Assembly: GCA_005793645.1 (NCBI GenBank)
Contig: SXRG01000015.1
Location: 1 to 11,737 of the forward strand
Source of the DNA: Burkholderiales bacterium
Lineage (GTDB): Bacteria > Pseudomonadota > Gammaproteobacteria > Burkholderiales > Thiobacillaceae
DNA: 11,737 bases
Direction: 5' to 3'
The notes below the pieces were generated by a model that saw only the letters and a program-made list of their open reading frames with translations, was not told the origin of the DNA and did no database searches. The position numbers and the translations under genes are program-made. Positions 1 to 7,005 of the stretch are shown here, in pieces. How positions within the stretch are numbered: position 1 is the first letter of the stretch; each line of letters begins with the position of its first letter.

Positions 1-1
1 C

Positions 2-223
2 CCAGAAACCGCGCGCAAGAAGGCCATCCTGGCCGCTGCCATGGCCCGCGCCGATGCAGCGCGCAAGAACATTGTCCCGAAAAATATTGAAGGACTACCC
101 GAAAACAAATCGCGCGAGATCGCCGAGATCGAATCCCGCCGTGCCAGCTTGCGCCAATCGGTGCATGACAACATCCTCAAAGAGGAAGAGGAAGAACCCT
201 CTCCCACGAAAGAATCAACATGA
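2..223 (+). CDS. rnfC: RnfC C-terminal fragment (electron transport complex, ferredoxin:NAD+ oxidoreductase subunit), 5' end outside window
   Basis: The reading frame is open from the window edge and ends at TGA 221-223, giving 73 residues of a C-terminus. The visible part holds one Ala/Lys/Arg-rich helix (about residues 4-23, ARKKAILAAAMARADAARKN), of the kind found in the tail of RnfC/RsxC proteins. A charged stretch follows, with a run of five glutamates close to the end. RnfC is the peripheral subunit that in known Rnf complexes carries NADH/FMN-binding and 4Fe-4S modules; none of those domains is in the window. The main evidence for the identity is position: rnfD, rnfG and rnfE follow at once, and the stop overlaps the rnfD start as ATGA. 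An internal ATG at 41 is not a plausible start, because the frame continues upstream with RnfC-like sequence. Enteric RsxC has a long series of such Ala-rich repeats; only one copy is seen here. Confidence 0.8.
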   Translation, partial: PETARKKAILAAAMARADAARKNIVPKNIEGLPENKSREIAEIESRRASLRQSVHDNILKEEEEEPSPTKEST

Positions 224-1230
224 GTTCCACACCCTCTGTCGCCCGCATCATGACCCAGGTCCTGGTGGCCCTGCTACCCGGCATGGCGGCTCATGTATGG
301 TTGTTCGGTCCTGGCATCCTGTTCAGTGTCGTCCTCTGTGCCAGCTTCGGACTGCTGTTCGAGGCCGCAATACTGAAGGCCCGCAACTACCCCTTGCGCC
401 CCTTTCTAGGAGATGGCACCACCCTGGTAACTGCCGCCCTTCTGGCCCTGACCTTGCCCACCCTACTGCCTTGGTGGCTGTACGCCGTGGGCATGCTCTT
501 TGCAACCGTCGTGGGCAAACAACTCTACGGCGGACTGGGCCAGAACACCTTCAATCCAGCCATGCTCGGCTTTGCCGTACTCATCGTCAGCTTCCCAGCC
601 CAGATCAATGTCTGGCCCGCGCCAGCGACCCTCGCCGCGTATAGCCTCAGCCTCAGCGATACCTTCGAGATGATTTTTACCGGGGCTCACCTCAAGATCG
701 ATGCCTACAGTGCGGCGACCCCCCTCGATAGCCTCAAAGCCCACCTGCGTTCCGGGCACGACGCAGCCAGTCTGATCGGCACCCAACTCATCCCCAATCT
801 GCAGGCGCGCGACTTGGTCGCGTTATCGTATCTGCTCGGTGGGCTCTATCTGATGGCGCGCCACATCATCACTTGGCACATTCCCGTCGCATTTCTGGGC
901 GGCATCGCACTCACATCAGGTGCGCTATATCTGATCGATCCCAGCCACCAAGCCGGCCCCTTTTTCCATCTGATCGTCGGCGGCACACTGCTCGGCGCCT
1001 TCTTCATCGCCACCGACCCGGTCTCAGCGGCCAACACCCCAATAGGCAAACTGATCTACGCTGGGCTGGCTGGGCTCATCACAGTCATGATTCGCAGTTT
1101 TGGCAGCTTTCCCGATGGCATCGCCTTCGCAATCTTGTTGATGAACAGCGCCGCACCGCTGATTGATGCCTACATGCAGCCCAAAGTATTCGGGCACAAC
1201 CGTCGGCATCTGCCAGGAGATAAATCATGA
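220..1230 (+). CDS. rnfD: RnfD, membrane subunit of the Rnf electron transport complex
   Basis: This 336-residue polytopic inner-membrane protein belongs to the NqrB/RnfD family and has the usual family length. RnfD carries a covalently bound FMN and helps move electrons, and probably ions, across the membrane. The flavin-attachment site is visible as SAATPLD, with Thr167 as the expected phosphoester-linked residue. Other family signatures are QNTFNPAM (108-115) and FFIATDPVSA (261-270). Hydrophobic segments lie at roughly 14-50, 65-97, 113-130, 198-215, 222-240, 248-265, 277-292 and 299-315. The ATG at 220 overlaps the rnfC stop as ATGA and has only a weak purine-rich stretch upstream, so translation is probably coupled to rnfC. 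The 3' end overlaps rnfG as ATGA. I see no missing key residue. NqrB of the Na+-NQR complex is the closest alternative family, but the rnfC-D-G-E-nth order argues for Rnf. Confidence 0.97.
   Translation: MSSTPSVARIMTQVLVALLPGMAAHVWLFGPGILFSVVLCASFGLLFEAAILKARNYPLRPFLGDGTTLVTAALLALTLPTLLPWWLYAVGMLFATVVGKQLYGGLGQNTFNPAMLGFAVLIVSFPAQINVWPAPATLAAYSLSLSDTFEMIFTGAHLKIDAYSAATPLDSLKAHLRSGHDAASLIGTQLIPNLQARDLVALSYLLGGLYLMARHIITWHIPVAFLGGIALTSGALYLIDPSHQAGPFFHLIVGGTLLGAFFIATDPVSAANTPIGKLIYAGLAGLITVMIRSFGSFPDGIAFAILLMNSAAPLIDAYMQPKVFGHNRRHLPGDKS
1215..1220 (+). promoter_or_regulatory. Ribosome binding site of rnfG
   Basis: AGGAGA inside the 3' end of rnfD, six bases before the rnfG ATG at 1227. It is stronger than the sites ahead of rnfD and nth, so rnfG can probably be loaded by ribosomes on its own, not only by coupling through the ATGA overlap. 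Confidence 0.65.
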
Positions 1231-1865
1231 AGCGGATCAAGCACTGGGTCCGCGACATCTTGGCCCCCGCCGCTGTCCTGCTACTTTTCTCGGCCATCGG
1301 GGCCCTGTTGCTATCGGGCACATACCAGACTACAGCACCCGCCATCGAAAAGGCCGAACGGGCCATCAAGAACCAATTGTTAGCACAGGCCCTGCCACCA
1401 GGCAGCTTCGACAACGATCTCAGTCGAGCCATCTATCCTCTTCCTACCGATCCACTACTGGGCCTGAAACGACCCGCCAATCGCTATCTCGCCACCCGAG
1501 CCGGCCAAGTAAGCGGAGTCATTCTCGAGGCCAGCGCCCAGGACGGTTACGCCGGTGAGATTCGTCTGTTAATTGGCATCCTTCCCGATGGACGGATCGG
1601 CGGGGTACGGGTCACGACCCATCACGAGACACCGGGTCTTGGCGACTACATCGAGGTTGCCCGTAGCCCCTGGATACGCCAATTTGATGGCACCTCACTG
1701 GATCGCCCCGACGCTGCCCACTGGAAGGTGCGCAAAGAAGGTGGCCTATTCGATTATGTGGCCGGCGCCACCGTCACCCCCCGTGCCATTGTCAAGGCCG
1801 TGCATAGCAGCCTGCGTTATTTCGCCGCGCATCGCGCCGAATTGTTAAGTGGAGAGGCGCCATGA
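1227..1865 (+). CDS. rnfG: RnfG, FMN-binding subunit of the Rnf electron transport complex
   Basis: The protein has 212 residues. It has one N-terminal membrane anchor (about 12-33), and the rest is expected to lie on the periplasmic side with an FMN-binding domain (about 95-200). The family signature for covalent FMN attachment, [S/A]GAT, is present as AGATVTP at 179-185, with Thr182 as the attachment residue. A second conserved stretch is THHETPGLGD (131-140), typical of RnfG/NqrC proteins. RnfG takes part in electron transfer between the membrane subunits of Rnf. The start is supported by a good Shine-Dalgarno site, AGGAGA at 1215-1220, six bases before the ATG, and by the ATGA overlap with rnfD. 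The stop overlaps the rnfE start in the same way. Confidence 0.96.
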   Translation: MKRIKHWVRDILAPAAVLLLFSAIGALLLSGTYQTTAPAIEKAERAIKNQLLAQALPPGSFDNDLSRAIYPLPTDPLLGLKRPANRYLATRAGQVSGVILEASAQDGYAGEIRLLIGILPDGRIGGVRVTTHHETPGLGDYIEVARSPWIRQFDGTSLDRPDAAHWKVRKEGGLFDYVAGATVTPRAIVKAVHSSLRYFAAHRAELLSGEAP

Positions 1866-2506
1866 TGCTAGGGTCCGAAACCCGGGATATCTTTTATAAC
1901 GGTCTGTGGAAACAGAACCCGGGCATCATCCAGTTACTGGGGCTCTGCCCCCTACTGGCAGTCAGCAACACTGTGGTCAACGCCCTTGCCCTAGGACTCG
2001 CCACCACGCTGGTAATGGCCCTCTCCAACGGATCGGTCGCCCTCATCCGAAACTTCATCCCCAACGCCTTGCGCATCCCTACCTTCGTATTGCTCATTGC
2101 CGTTCTGGTCACGATCGTGACCCTAGTCATTCAAGCCTATGCACAACCACTCTATCTAGTGCTAGGCATTTTCTTACCACTCATTACCACCAACTGCATT
2201 GTCCTCGCCCGAGTAGAGGCCTTTGCCTCCAAGCAACCCACCGTGAACTCCATTCTCGATGGTATTGCCATGGGGCTTGGGATAACCGCCGTATTGGTCA
2301 CGCTCGGTGCCTTACGCGAAGTGATAGGCAAAGGCACCCTCTTCTCGGGTTTCGACCTCGCACTGGGCGACTTCGCAAGAAATTGGACCGTAACGGTATT
2401 CCCCGACTATCCGGGATTCCTTCTCGCCATCCTGCCCCCTGGCGCCTTTTTCGGGCTGGGTCTTCTGATCGCACTACGCAATGCCCTACAATCCCGCAAG
2501 GCATGA
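1862..2506 (+). CDS. rnfE: RnfE, integral membrane subunit of the Rnf electron transport complex
   Basis: This 214-residue, very hydrophobic protein of the RnfA/RnfE/NqrD/NqrE family has about six membrane helices (roughly 22-55, 72-92, 96-116, 129-153, 184-206 and a less clear one). Two cysteines lie in the conserved half-helix contexts LLGLCPLLAVS (Cys29) and TTNCIVLARVEA (Cys112). In the related Na+-NQR complex the equivalent cysteines of NqrD and NqrE together hold an Fe-S centre inside the membrane; the same role with RnfA is inferred here. Two adjacent ATG codons (1862 and 1865) could start translation; the first fits the ATGA overlap with rnfG and has GGAGAG just upstream. The stop overlaps the nth start. 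Leucine codons are unusual for the window: I count eight CTA and three TTA among about 40 leucines. Confidence 0.96.
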   Translation: MMLGSETRDIFYNGLWKQNPGIIQLLGLCPLLAVSNTVVNALALGLATTLVMALSNGSVALIRNFIPNALRIPTFVLLIAVLVTIVTLVIQAYAQPLYLVLGIFLPLITTNCIVLARVEAFASKQPTVNSILDGIAMGLGITAVLVTLGALREVIGKGTLFSGFDLALGDFARNWTVTVFPDYPGFLLAILPPGAFFGLGLLIALRNALQSRKA

Positions 2507-3129
2507 AGCGCGCCCTCGTCACCGAATGCTTCCACCGCTGGGCCAAGGCCAATCCCGAACCCCGTGGTGAACTGAATCACCGCAATCCGTTTGAACTCCT
2601 GGTCGCTGTCATCCTCTCGGCACAAGCCACCGACAAAGGCGTCAATCGCGCCACTGGCCCCTTGTTCTCCGCTGCAGAAACGCCACAAGCCATGCTGGAT
2701 CTGGGACTGGAAGGCCTTACAGAGTACATCCACAGTATCGGCCTCTACCCGACAAAAGCCAAAAATATCCTAGCCACTTGCCAGAAGCTGATCACCGATT
2801 TCGCGGGCGAAGTGCCACAAACCCGCGCCTCACTGGAAACCCTACCGGGCGTTGGCCGCAAGACGGCCAATGTGGTGCTCAACATCGCATTCAACCAACC
2901 CACCCTAGCCGTGGACACCCATGTGTTTCGCGTCGCCAATCGCACCGGCATGGGAACGGGAAAGACCCCTCTCGCGGTCGAAGAAAAGCTGCTCAAGGTC
3001 GTGCCCAAGGAATACATGCGTCACGCCCATCACTGGCTCATCCTGCACGGACGCTACACCTGCACCGCACGATCGCCGAAATGTAGCACCTGCTTGATCG
3101 CAGATCTGTGCAGGCAGCACAGACCTTAA
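2503..3129 (+). CDS. nth: Endonuclease III (DNA glycosylase/AP lyase)
   Basis: This is a base-excision-repair enzyme that removes oxidised pyrimidines and then cleaves the strand by beta-elimination. The 208-residue protein matches the length of E. coli Nth, and key residues fall at the same numbers. The helix-hairpin-helix is LPGVGRKTA (114-122) with catalytic Lys120. The general acid/base is Asp138 in AVDTHVFR. The 4Fe-4S ligands are Cys187, Cys194, Cys197 and Cys203. The start is the ATG at 2503, overlapping the rnfE stop as ATGA. The frame is open further upstream through the rnfE region, but that extension is a shadow, because Nth homology begins at MKRALVTECF. Placement directly after rnfE is the same as in enteric bacteria (rsxABCDGE-nth). 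Expression is therefore probably tied to the rnf transcript. Confidence 0.98.
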   Translation: MKRALVTECFHRWAKANPEPRGELNHRNPFELLVAVILSAQATDKGVNRATGPLFSAAETPQAMLDLGLEGLTEYIHSIGLYPTKAKNILATCQKLITDFAGEVPQTRASLETLPGVGRKTANVVLNIAFNQPTLAVDTHVFRVANRTGMGTGKTPLAVEEKLLKVVPKEYMRHAHHWLILHGRYTCTARSPKCSTCLIADLCRQHRP

Positions 3130-3167
3130 CACCACACGCCTTAACGAAAGGCCACCGCGCAGTCCGC

Positions 3168-4337
3168 TTACATCCCGCGCAACAGATCGCTTTTCAGGTC
3201 ATCCACATGTTCCAGCCCTACTGCGATGCGGATCAGGCCATCGCCGATGCCAGCAGTAGCGCGCTGTTCCGGCGTCATACGGCTGTGCGTAGTGCTGGCC
3301 GGATGGGTGATGGTGGTTTTTACATCGCCCAGATTGGCGGTAATCGACATGATGCGCGTGGCATCGATCAACCTCCATGCCGCGTCCTTGCCGCCCTTGA
3401 GTTCGAATGCGACGATGCCGCCGCCCGTGACTTGCTGGCGCATCGCAAGCGCGTGCTGCGGATGCGATGGCAATCCGGGATAAAACACCCGTGCCACCTG
3501 CGGCTGAGATTCAAGCCAGCGAGCGAGTTCCAGTGCGTTTTCAGAATGTTGGCGCATACGCAGATCCAAGGTTTCCATGCCCTTGAACAGCACCCATGCG
3601 TTGAACGCAGAAAGCGTCGGCCCGGCGGTGCGCAAGAAGGTGTACACCCCTTCCATCAAATCCTTGTTGCCCAACACAGCGCCGCCCAGCACCCTGCCCT
3701 GTCCATCCAGATATTTTGTGGCGGAGTGGATGATGATGTCTGCGCCCAGCGCCAAGGGTTTTTGCAGGATGGGCGTACAAAAACAGTTATCCACGGCCAG
3801 CCAGGCACCCGCATCCTTGGCAATGGCAGCTAGCGCAGCAATGTCGGACACTTCGGTCAGCGGATTGGACGGTGACTCGATAAAAAACAGCCGTGTATTG
3901 GGACGCACCGCCGCACGCCATTCCTCGGGATCGGTGGGCGACACAAAGGTGGTTTCGACACCAAACTTGCCGATGATGTTGTTGAACAACTGGACGGTTG
4001 AGCCAAATATCGAACGCGAGGCGACGATATGCTCGCCCGCCCGCATCAACCCCATCACGGTCGCCAAGATGGCCGCCATGCCGGAGGCGAACGCGACACA
4101 GCGCTCGGCACCTTCCAATGCCGCCAGTCTTTCCTCAAATACGGAAACGCTCGGGTTGGTGAAGCGGGCGTAGATCATCCCCGGCTCGGCACCGGAAAAG
4201 CGCGCCGCCGCCTGCGCAGCGCTGTCAAACACGAAACTGGAGGTGAGATACATCGCATCGCCATGCTCGTTATAGGGCGTGCGATGGATGCCGCTGCGGA
4301 TGGCAAGGGTTTCTGGGTGCAAAATATCGTCGCTCAT
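3168..4337 (-). CDS. metZ: O-succinylhomoserine sulfhydrylase (PLP-dependent)
   Basis: The enzyme makes homocysteine from O-succinylhomoserine and sulfide in methionine synthesis (direct sulfhydrylation), in the cytosol. The 389-residue protein is of the Cys/Met-metabolism PLP enzyme family. Visible motifs are YARFTNP (56-62, Tyr56 and Arg58 for phosphate and cofactor contacts from a neighbouring subunit), FASGMAAI (83-90), Asp183 in AVDNCF contacting the pyridine nitrogen, the Schiff-base Lys208 in HSATKYLDGQGR, and Arg370 in GDGLIRIAVGLEH binding the substrate carboxylate. MetB (cystathionine gamma-synthase) and MetY are the alternatives. The position immediately after purF is the usual place of metZ in pseudomonads and their relatives and, with the sequence style, favours MetZ. 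The start lies only two bases after the purF stop, without a strong ribosome site, so translation is probably coupled. It is the last gene of the minus-strand block. Confidence 0.94.
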   Translation of the reverse strand: MSDDILHPETLAIRSGIHRTPYNEHGDAMYLTSSFVFDSAAQAAARFSGAEPGMIYARFTNPSVSVFEERLAALEGAERCVAFASGMAAILATVMGLMRAGEHIVASRSIFGSTVQLFNNIIGKFGVETTFVSPTDPEEWRAAVRPNTRLFFIESPSNPLTEVSDIAALAAIAKDAGAWLAVDNCFCTPILQKPLALGADIIIHSATKYLDGQGRVLGGAVLGNKDLMEGVYTFLRTAGPTLSAFNAWVLFKGMETLDLRMRQHSENALELARWLESQPQVARVFYPGLPSHPQHALAMRQQVTGGGIVAFELKGGKDAAWRLIDATRIMSITANLGDVKTTITHPASTTHSRMTPEQRATAGIGDGLIRIAVGLEHVDDLKSDLLRGM

Positions 4338-4339
4338 GA

Positions 4340-5869
4340 TTAACGGGTCGCCAGATTGAGATCCATTTGCCGAGTCTTTTTGCCGCCCGATTTGCCTTCA
4401 CCTACAGCGGCCCCATTACGGGATGCCTCTAGTGCGTACAGGTAGTCCTCGCTAATGTCACCGGTGATGTATTGGCCATTAAAGCAGGAGGCGTCAAACG
4501 CCGTCAGGTTCGGGTTGACGGCCTGCACGGCACGAATCAAGTCCGGAAGGTCTTGGTAAATGACCGCATCAGCCCCAATCTCCTGAGCGATCTCTGCATC
4601 GCTGCGGTTATGAGCCAACAACTCAGCACGGGTCGGCATATCAATACCGTACACATTCGGGAAACGCACGGGCGGGCTGGCCGAAGCAAAGTACACCGCG
4701 CGGGCACCACAATCGCGGGCCATCTGAATAATCTCGCGACTGGTTGTACCACGGACGATAGAATCGTCCACCAGAAGTACATTCTTTCCGAAAAACTCCA
4801 CCGCCATGGCGTTCAGTTTCTGGCGCACCGATTTCTTGCGCTCACCCTGTCCGGGCATGATGAAGGTACGACCGATATAACGATTCTTGATAAAGCCCTC
4901 ACGATAACTCACACCCAGTCGATTCGCCAGTTGCAAGGCTGAAGGGCGACTGGTATCAGGAATCGGGATCACCACATCAATCTGCAAGTGGCCAAAGTCA
5001 CGGCGAATCTTTTCGGCCAGAAACTCACCCATCCGGAGCCGCGTCTCATACACCGAGGCGTTATCAATAATCGAATCCGGGCGCGCAAAGTAGACATATT
5101 CGAAGATGCAGGACTGCAACCGGGCCAAGTCCGCGCACTCACGCGTCACCATCTCGCCTTCGCCATTCACCACAACGGCCTCACCCGGTTTCACATCACG
5201 CACCCGGGTGTAGCCCATCGCATCCAGCGCCACACTTTCAGAGGCCACCATCCATGCATCGGCACCGGACGCGTCTTCCCGACGGCCCATCACCAGTGGG
5301 CGAATACCCTGGGGATCGCGAATAGCCACCAAGCCAAAACCCGCAATCAGAATAACGGCCGCATACGCCCCCCGACAGCGACGATGCAAGGCCTGCACCG
5401 CGATGAAGACGGCCTCATAGGTCGGGGCGCGACCTTGCGCAGCTGCCTGCAATTCGTGAGCGAACACATTGAGCAAAACTTCGGAATCAGAACCTGTATT
5501 TACATGGCGCAGGTCATCACGAAACACTTCCGCCTTAAGCTGAGCGGTATTGGTCAGATTACCGTTGTGGGCCAAGACAATACCGAACGGCGCATTGACA
5601 TAAAAAGGTTGCGCTTCGGCCTTGGAGGATGCGTTACCGGCCGTCGGGTAGCGCACATGGGCGATACCAACATTACCTTCCAAATCGCGCATGTCACGGG
5701 TGCGAAAGGCATCGCGTACCATCCCCTTGGATTTGCGCATATTGAACGAATTGCCGTTCATGGTACAAATACCTGCGGCATCCTGACCGCGATGCTGCAA
5801 GAGTTGAAGACCGTCATACAGCAACTGATTAACGGGTTCGTGGGCAATCACCCCAATAATTCCGCACAT
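4340..5869 (-). CDS. purF: Amidophosphoribosyltransferase (glutamine PRPP amidotransferase)
   Basis: PurF catalyses the first committed step of purine synthesis, making phosphoribosylamine from PRPP and glutamine. The 509-residue protein begins MCGIIGV. Cys2 becomes the N-terminal nucleophile after Met removal, so this is the E. coli-like class without a propeptide. The glutaminase domain (about 2-240) shows HVRYPTAG (Arg73), HNGN (101-104) and GSDSE (126-130, Asp127-128 region). The phosphoribosyltransferase domain shows the PRPP loop VLLVDDSIVRGTT at 364-376. The cysteine pattern of the Bacillus-type Fe-S enzyme is not evident. A Shine-Dalgarno site, AGGAA (5876-5880 on the minus strand), precedes the ATG by six bases. 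The gene lies 18 bases after cvpA and two bases before metZ. The cvpA-purF order is widely conserved in proteobacteria. Confidence 0.98.
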   Translation of the reverse strand: MCGIIGVIAHEPVNQLLYDGLQLLQHRGQDAAGICTMNGNSFNMRKSKGMVRDAFRTRDMRDLEGNVGIAHVRYPTAGNASSKAEAQPFYVNAPFGIVLAHNGNLTNTAQLKAEVFRDDLRHVNTGSDSEVLLNVFAHELQAAAQGRAPTYEAVFIAVQALHRRCRGAYAAVILIAGFGLVAIRDPQGIRPLVMGRREDASGADAWMVASESVALDAMGYTRVRDVKPGEAVVVNGEGEMVTRECADLARLQSCIFEYVYFARPDSIIDNASVYETRLRMGEFLAEKIRRDFGHLQIDVVIPIPDTSRPSALQLANRLGVSYREGFIKNRYIGRTFIMPGQGERKKSVRQKLNAMAVEFFGKNVLLVDDSIVRGTTSREIIQMARDCGARAVYFASASPPVRFPNVYGIDMPTRAELLAHNRSDAEIAQEIGADAVIYQDLPDLIRAVQAVNPNLTAFDASCFNGQYITGDISEDYLYALEASRNGAAVGEGKSGGKKTRQMDLNLATR

Positions 5870-5875
5870 GACGTG

Positions 5876-5880
5876 TTCCT
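5876..5880 (-). promoter_or_regulatory. Ribosome binding site of purF
   Basis: AGGAA on the minus strand within the 18-base cvpA-purF gap, six bases before the purF ATG. It supports the start that leaves Cys2 as the N-terminal nucleophile. Confidence 0.6.
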
Positions 5881-5887
5881 ATGAAAG

Positions 5888-6376
5888 CTATGTAAAACGA
5901 ATTTTTTCGGCCAGATCGACGGGCAGCAGCGGCCTAAAGTTTAGTGCCAGCGACTCCAGTGGTGCACGCAAGAGCGAGTGTTTCCAGATCTCCGTCTGCG
6001 GCAGGGCTGTCAGGCCGCTGATCAAGACCACTAACACGAGGACAACACCCCCGCGCAACAGGCCAAACACACCGCCCAACATCCGGTCTTCGAAGCTCAA
6101 ACCCACCGCCTTGAGCAAACCATGCAGGGCTATCGAAACCCCCATCGCCATCAACAAGATGACCATAAAAGCCAAACCCATCGCCACCGCATCACGCAGA
6201 CCACCTTCGGTCATACCTGGCAAATGCGGACCCAACCACTGCGCCAGGTGCCCCGCCAAAAGGAAGGCTGCGAGCCAAGCCACCAGAGAAATCACCTCGC
6301 GCACCAAGCCCCGCTTTAATCCCAGCAGAAAAAACAAGAGCACGATGGCCAAGGCCACAAGGTCGAGTCCGGTCAC
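5888..6376 (-). CDS. cvpA: CvpA family inner-membrane protein
   Basis: This is a 162-residue, very hydrophobic protein with about four membrane segments (roughly 4-20, 25-42, 61-88 and 100-122) and a short C-terminal tail. The family pattern is clear: an N-terminal Asp in the first helix (GLDLVALAIV), then KRGLVREVISLVAW (21-34), and DRMLGGVFGLLRG (97-109). CvpA was named for a requirement in colicin V production in E. coli; its biochemical role is still poorly defined, and links to envelope stress and bile tolerance have been reported in enterics. The start codon is GTG (6374-6376), which overlaps the stop of the upstream SPOR gene as GTGA. No strong ribosome site is visible, so coupling is likely. 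Placement between dedD and purF is the classic arrangement. Confidence 0.9.
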   Translation of the reverse strand: MTGLDLVALAIVLLFFLLGLKRGLVREVISLVAWLAAFLLAGHLAQWLGPHLPGMTEGGLRDAVAMGLAFMVILLMAMGVSIALHGLLKAVGLSFEDRMLGGVFGLLRGGVVLVLVVLISGLTALPQTEIWKHSLLRAPLESLALNFRPLLPVDLAEKIRFT

Positions 6377-7005
6377 GGACCAACTACCAGCACGGCAGAA
6401 AATCCCTTGTTACGCAACCGGGTTTGCAAATCCTGTGCAGCCGATTTGGCTGAAACCGGGCCGCAGCGCACCTTGTGACGACCCACATCCTCGACCACAT
6501 GGACGGTAAACCCCGAATCGGCTACTCGCTTCGCCAGCGTGCGTGCCCCCGCTTCGGACGAGAACACACCCAACTGCAAAAAGTATCCATTCGATGCAGA
6601 AGGGGAAACCTTGGGCAGATCAACCTTTGTAGCTGTGGATGCGGCCACTGAAGCGGCTGGTTTCTGAACAGCAGCTGACGCGGGGGTCGAAGCATTCGGT
6701 ACCGGGGTCACTAATGCAGGCGGAGACACTGCCGGTGATCCAAGCGTAGGACTAGGGATGGGCGCAGGAAGTGACGGGGTTGCCGGCGGGGTCGCCGATC
6801 CGGTCCGCGCGTCGCCCCCCCCCTCGAGCAAAACAACACTACCTGGAGTATCCCGAGAAGGGATGACAATCTCAACCTCGGCCAAGGGCGGAGGTTCCTT
6901 GTCGAAGATCATCGGCAAAGCCACCACCGTAACCAAAGCCAAGGCCACCGCACCGATCAGACGCCGGCGCGCACTCCGTTTCAGCGCTTCTGCTGCATCA
7001 ATCAT
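6373..7005 (-). CDS. dedD: DedD-like SPOR-domain protein (septal peptidoglycan binding)
   Basis: This 210-residue membrane-anchored protein has a short cytoplasmic N-terminus rich in Arg (ending RRRL), one transmembrane helix (about 15-33), and a long Pro/Ala/Ser/Thr linker (about 50-137). A C-terminal SPOR domain follows (about 139-208), beginning YFLQLGVFSS and ending with GFSAVLVVGP. SPOR domains bind glycan strands lacking stem peptides at the division site. DedD supports cell constriction in E. coli, and a similar role is inferred from domain layout and the folC-dedD-cvpA order. The frame is open up to 7167, but the start at 7005 (MIDAAEALKR) fits the family N-terminus, leaves an 8-base overlap with folC, and avoids a long overlap. 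A run of nine G on the coding strand (6815-6823) encodes Gly62-Gly64 region residues just after the membrane segment. Confidence 0.88.
   Translation of the reverse strand: MIDAAEALKRSARRRLIGAVALALVTVVALPMIFDKEPPPLAEVEIVIPSRDTPGSVVLLEGGGDARTGSATPPATPSLPAPIPSPTLGSPAVSPPALVTPVPNASTPASAAVQKPAASVAASTATKVDLPKVSPSASNGYFLQLGVFSSEAGARTLAKRVADSGFTVHVVEDVGRHKVRCGPVSAKSAAQDLQTRLRNKGFSAVLVVGP

Noticed and set aside
54..644. 196-codon open frame overlapping rnfC and rnfD
   Set aside because: It is out of frame with rnfC and rnfD, is Arg/Pro/His-rich and low in hydrophobic pattern; rnfD in the other frame has full family motifs.
1906..2502. Upstream in-frame extension of nth through the rnfE region
   Set aside because: The endonuclease III homology and E. 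coli residue numbering start exactly at the ATG at 2503; the extension only mirrors rnfE.
3138..3152. GCCTT-AACGA-AAGGC as a terminator between nth and metZ
   Set aside because: A stem of only five pairs with no T-run on either strand is too weak to call a terminator.
3108..3833. 241-codon open frame on the + strand running from the end of nth into antisense metZ
   Set aside because: It overlaps the nth end and then lies opposite metZ; composition is that of a shadow frame and no domain is recognisable.
4988..5884. 298-codon open frame on the + strand opposite purF
   Set aside because: It lies wholly antisense to a purF with all motifs intact, has a His/Thr/Arg-rich composition without a recognisable domain, and is explained by the codon bias of purF.
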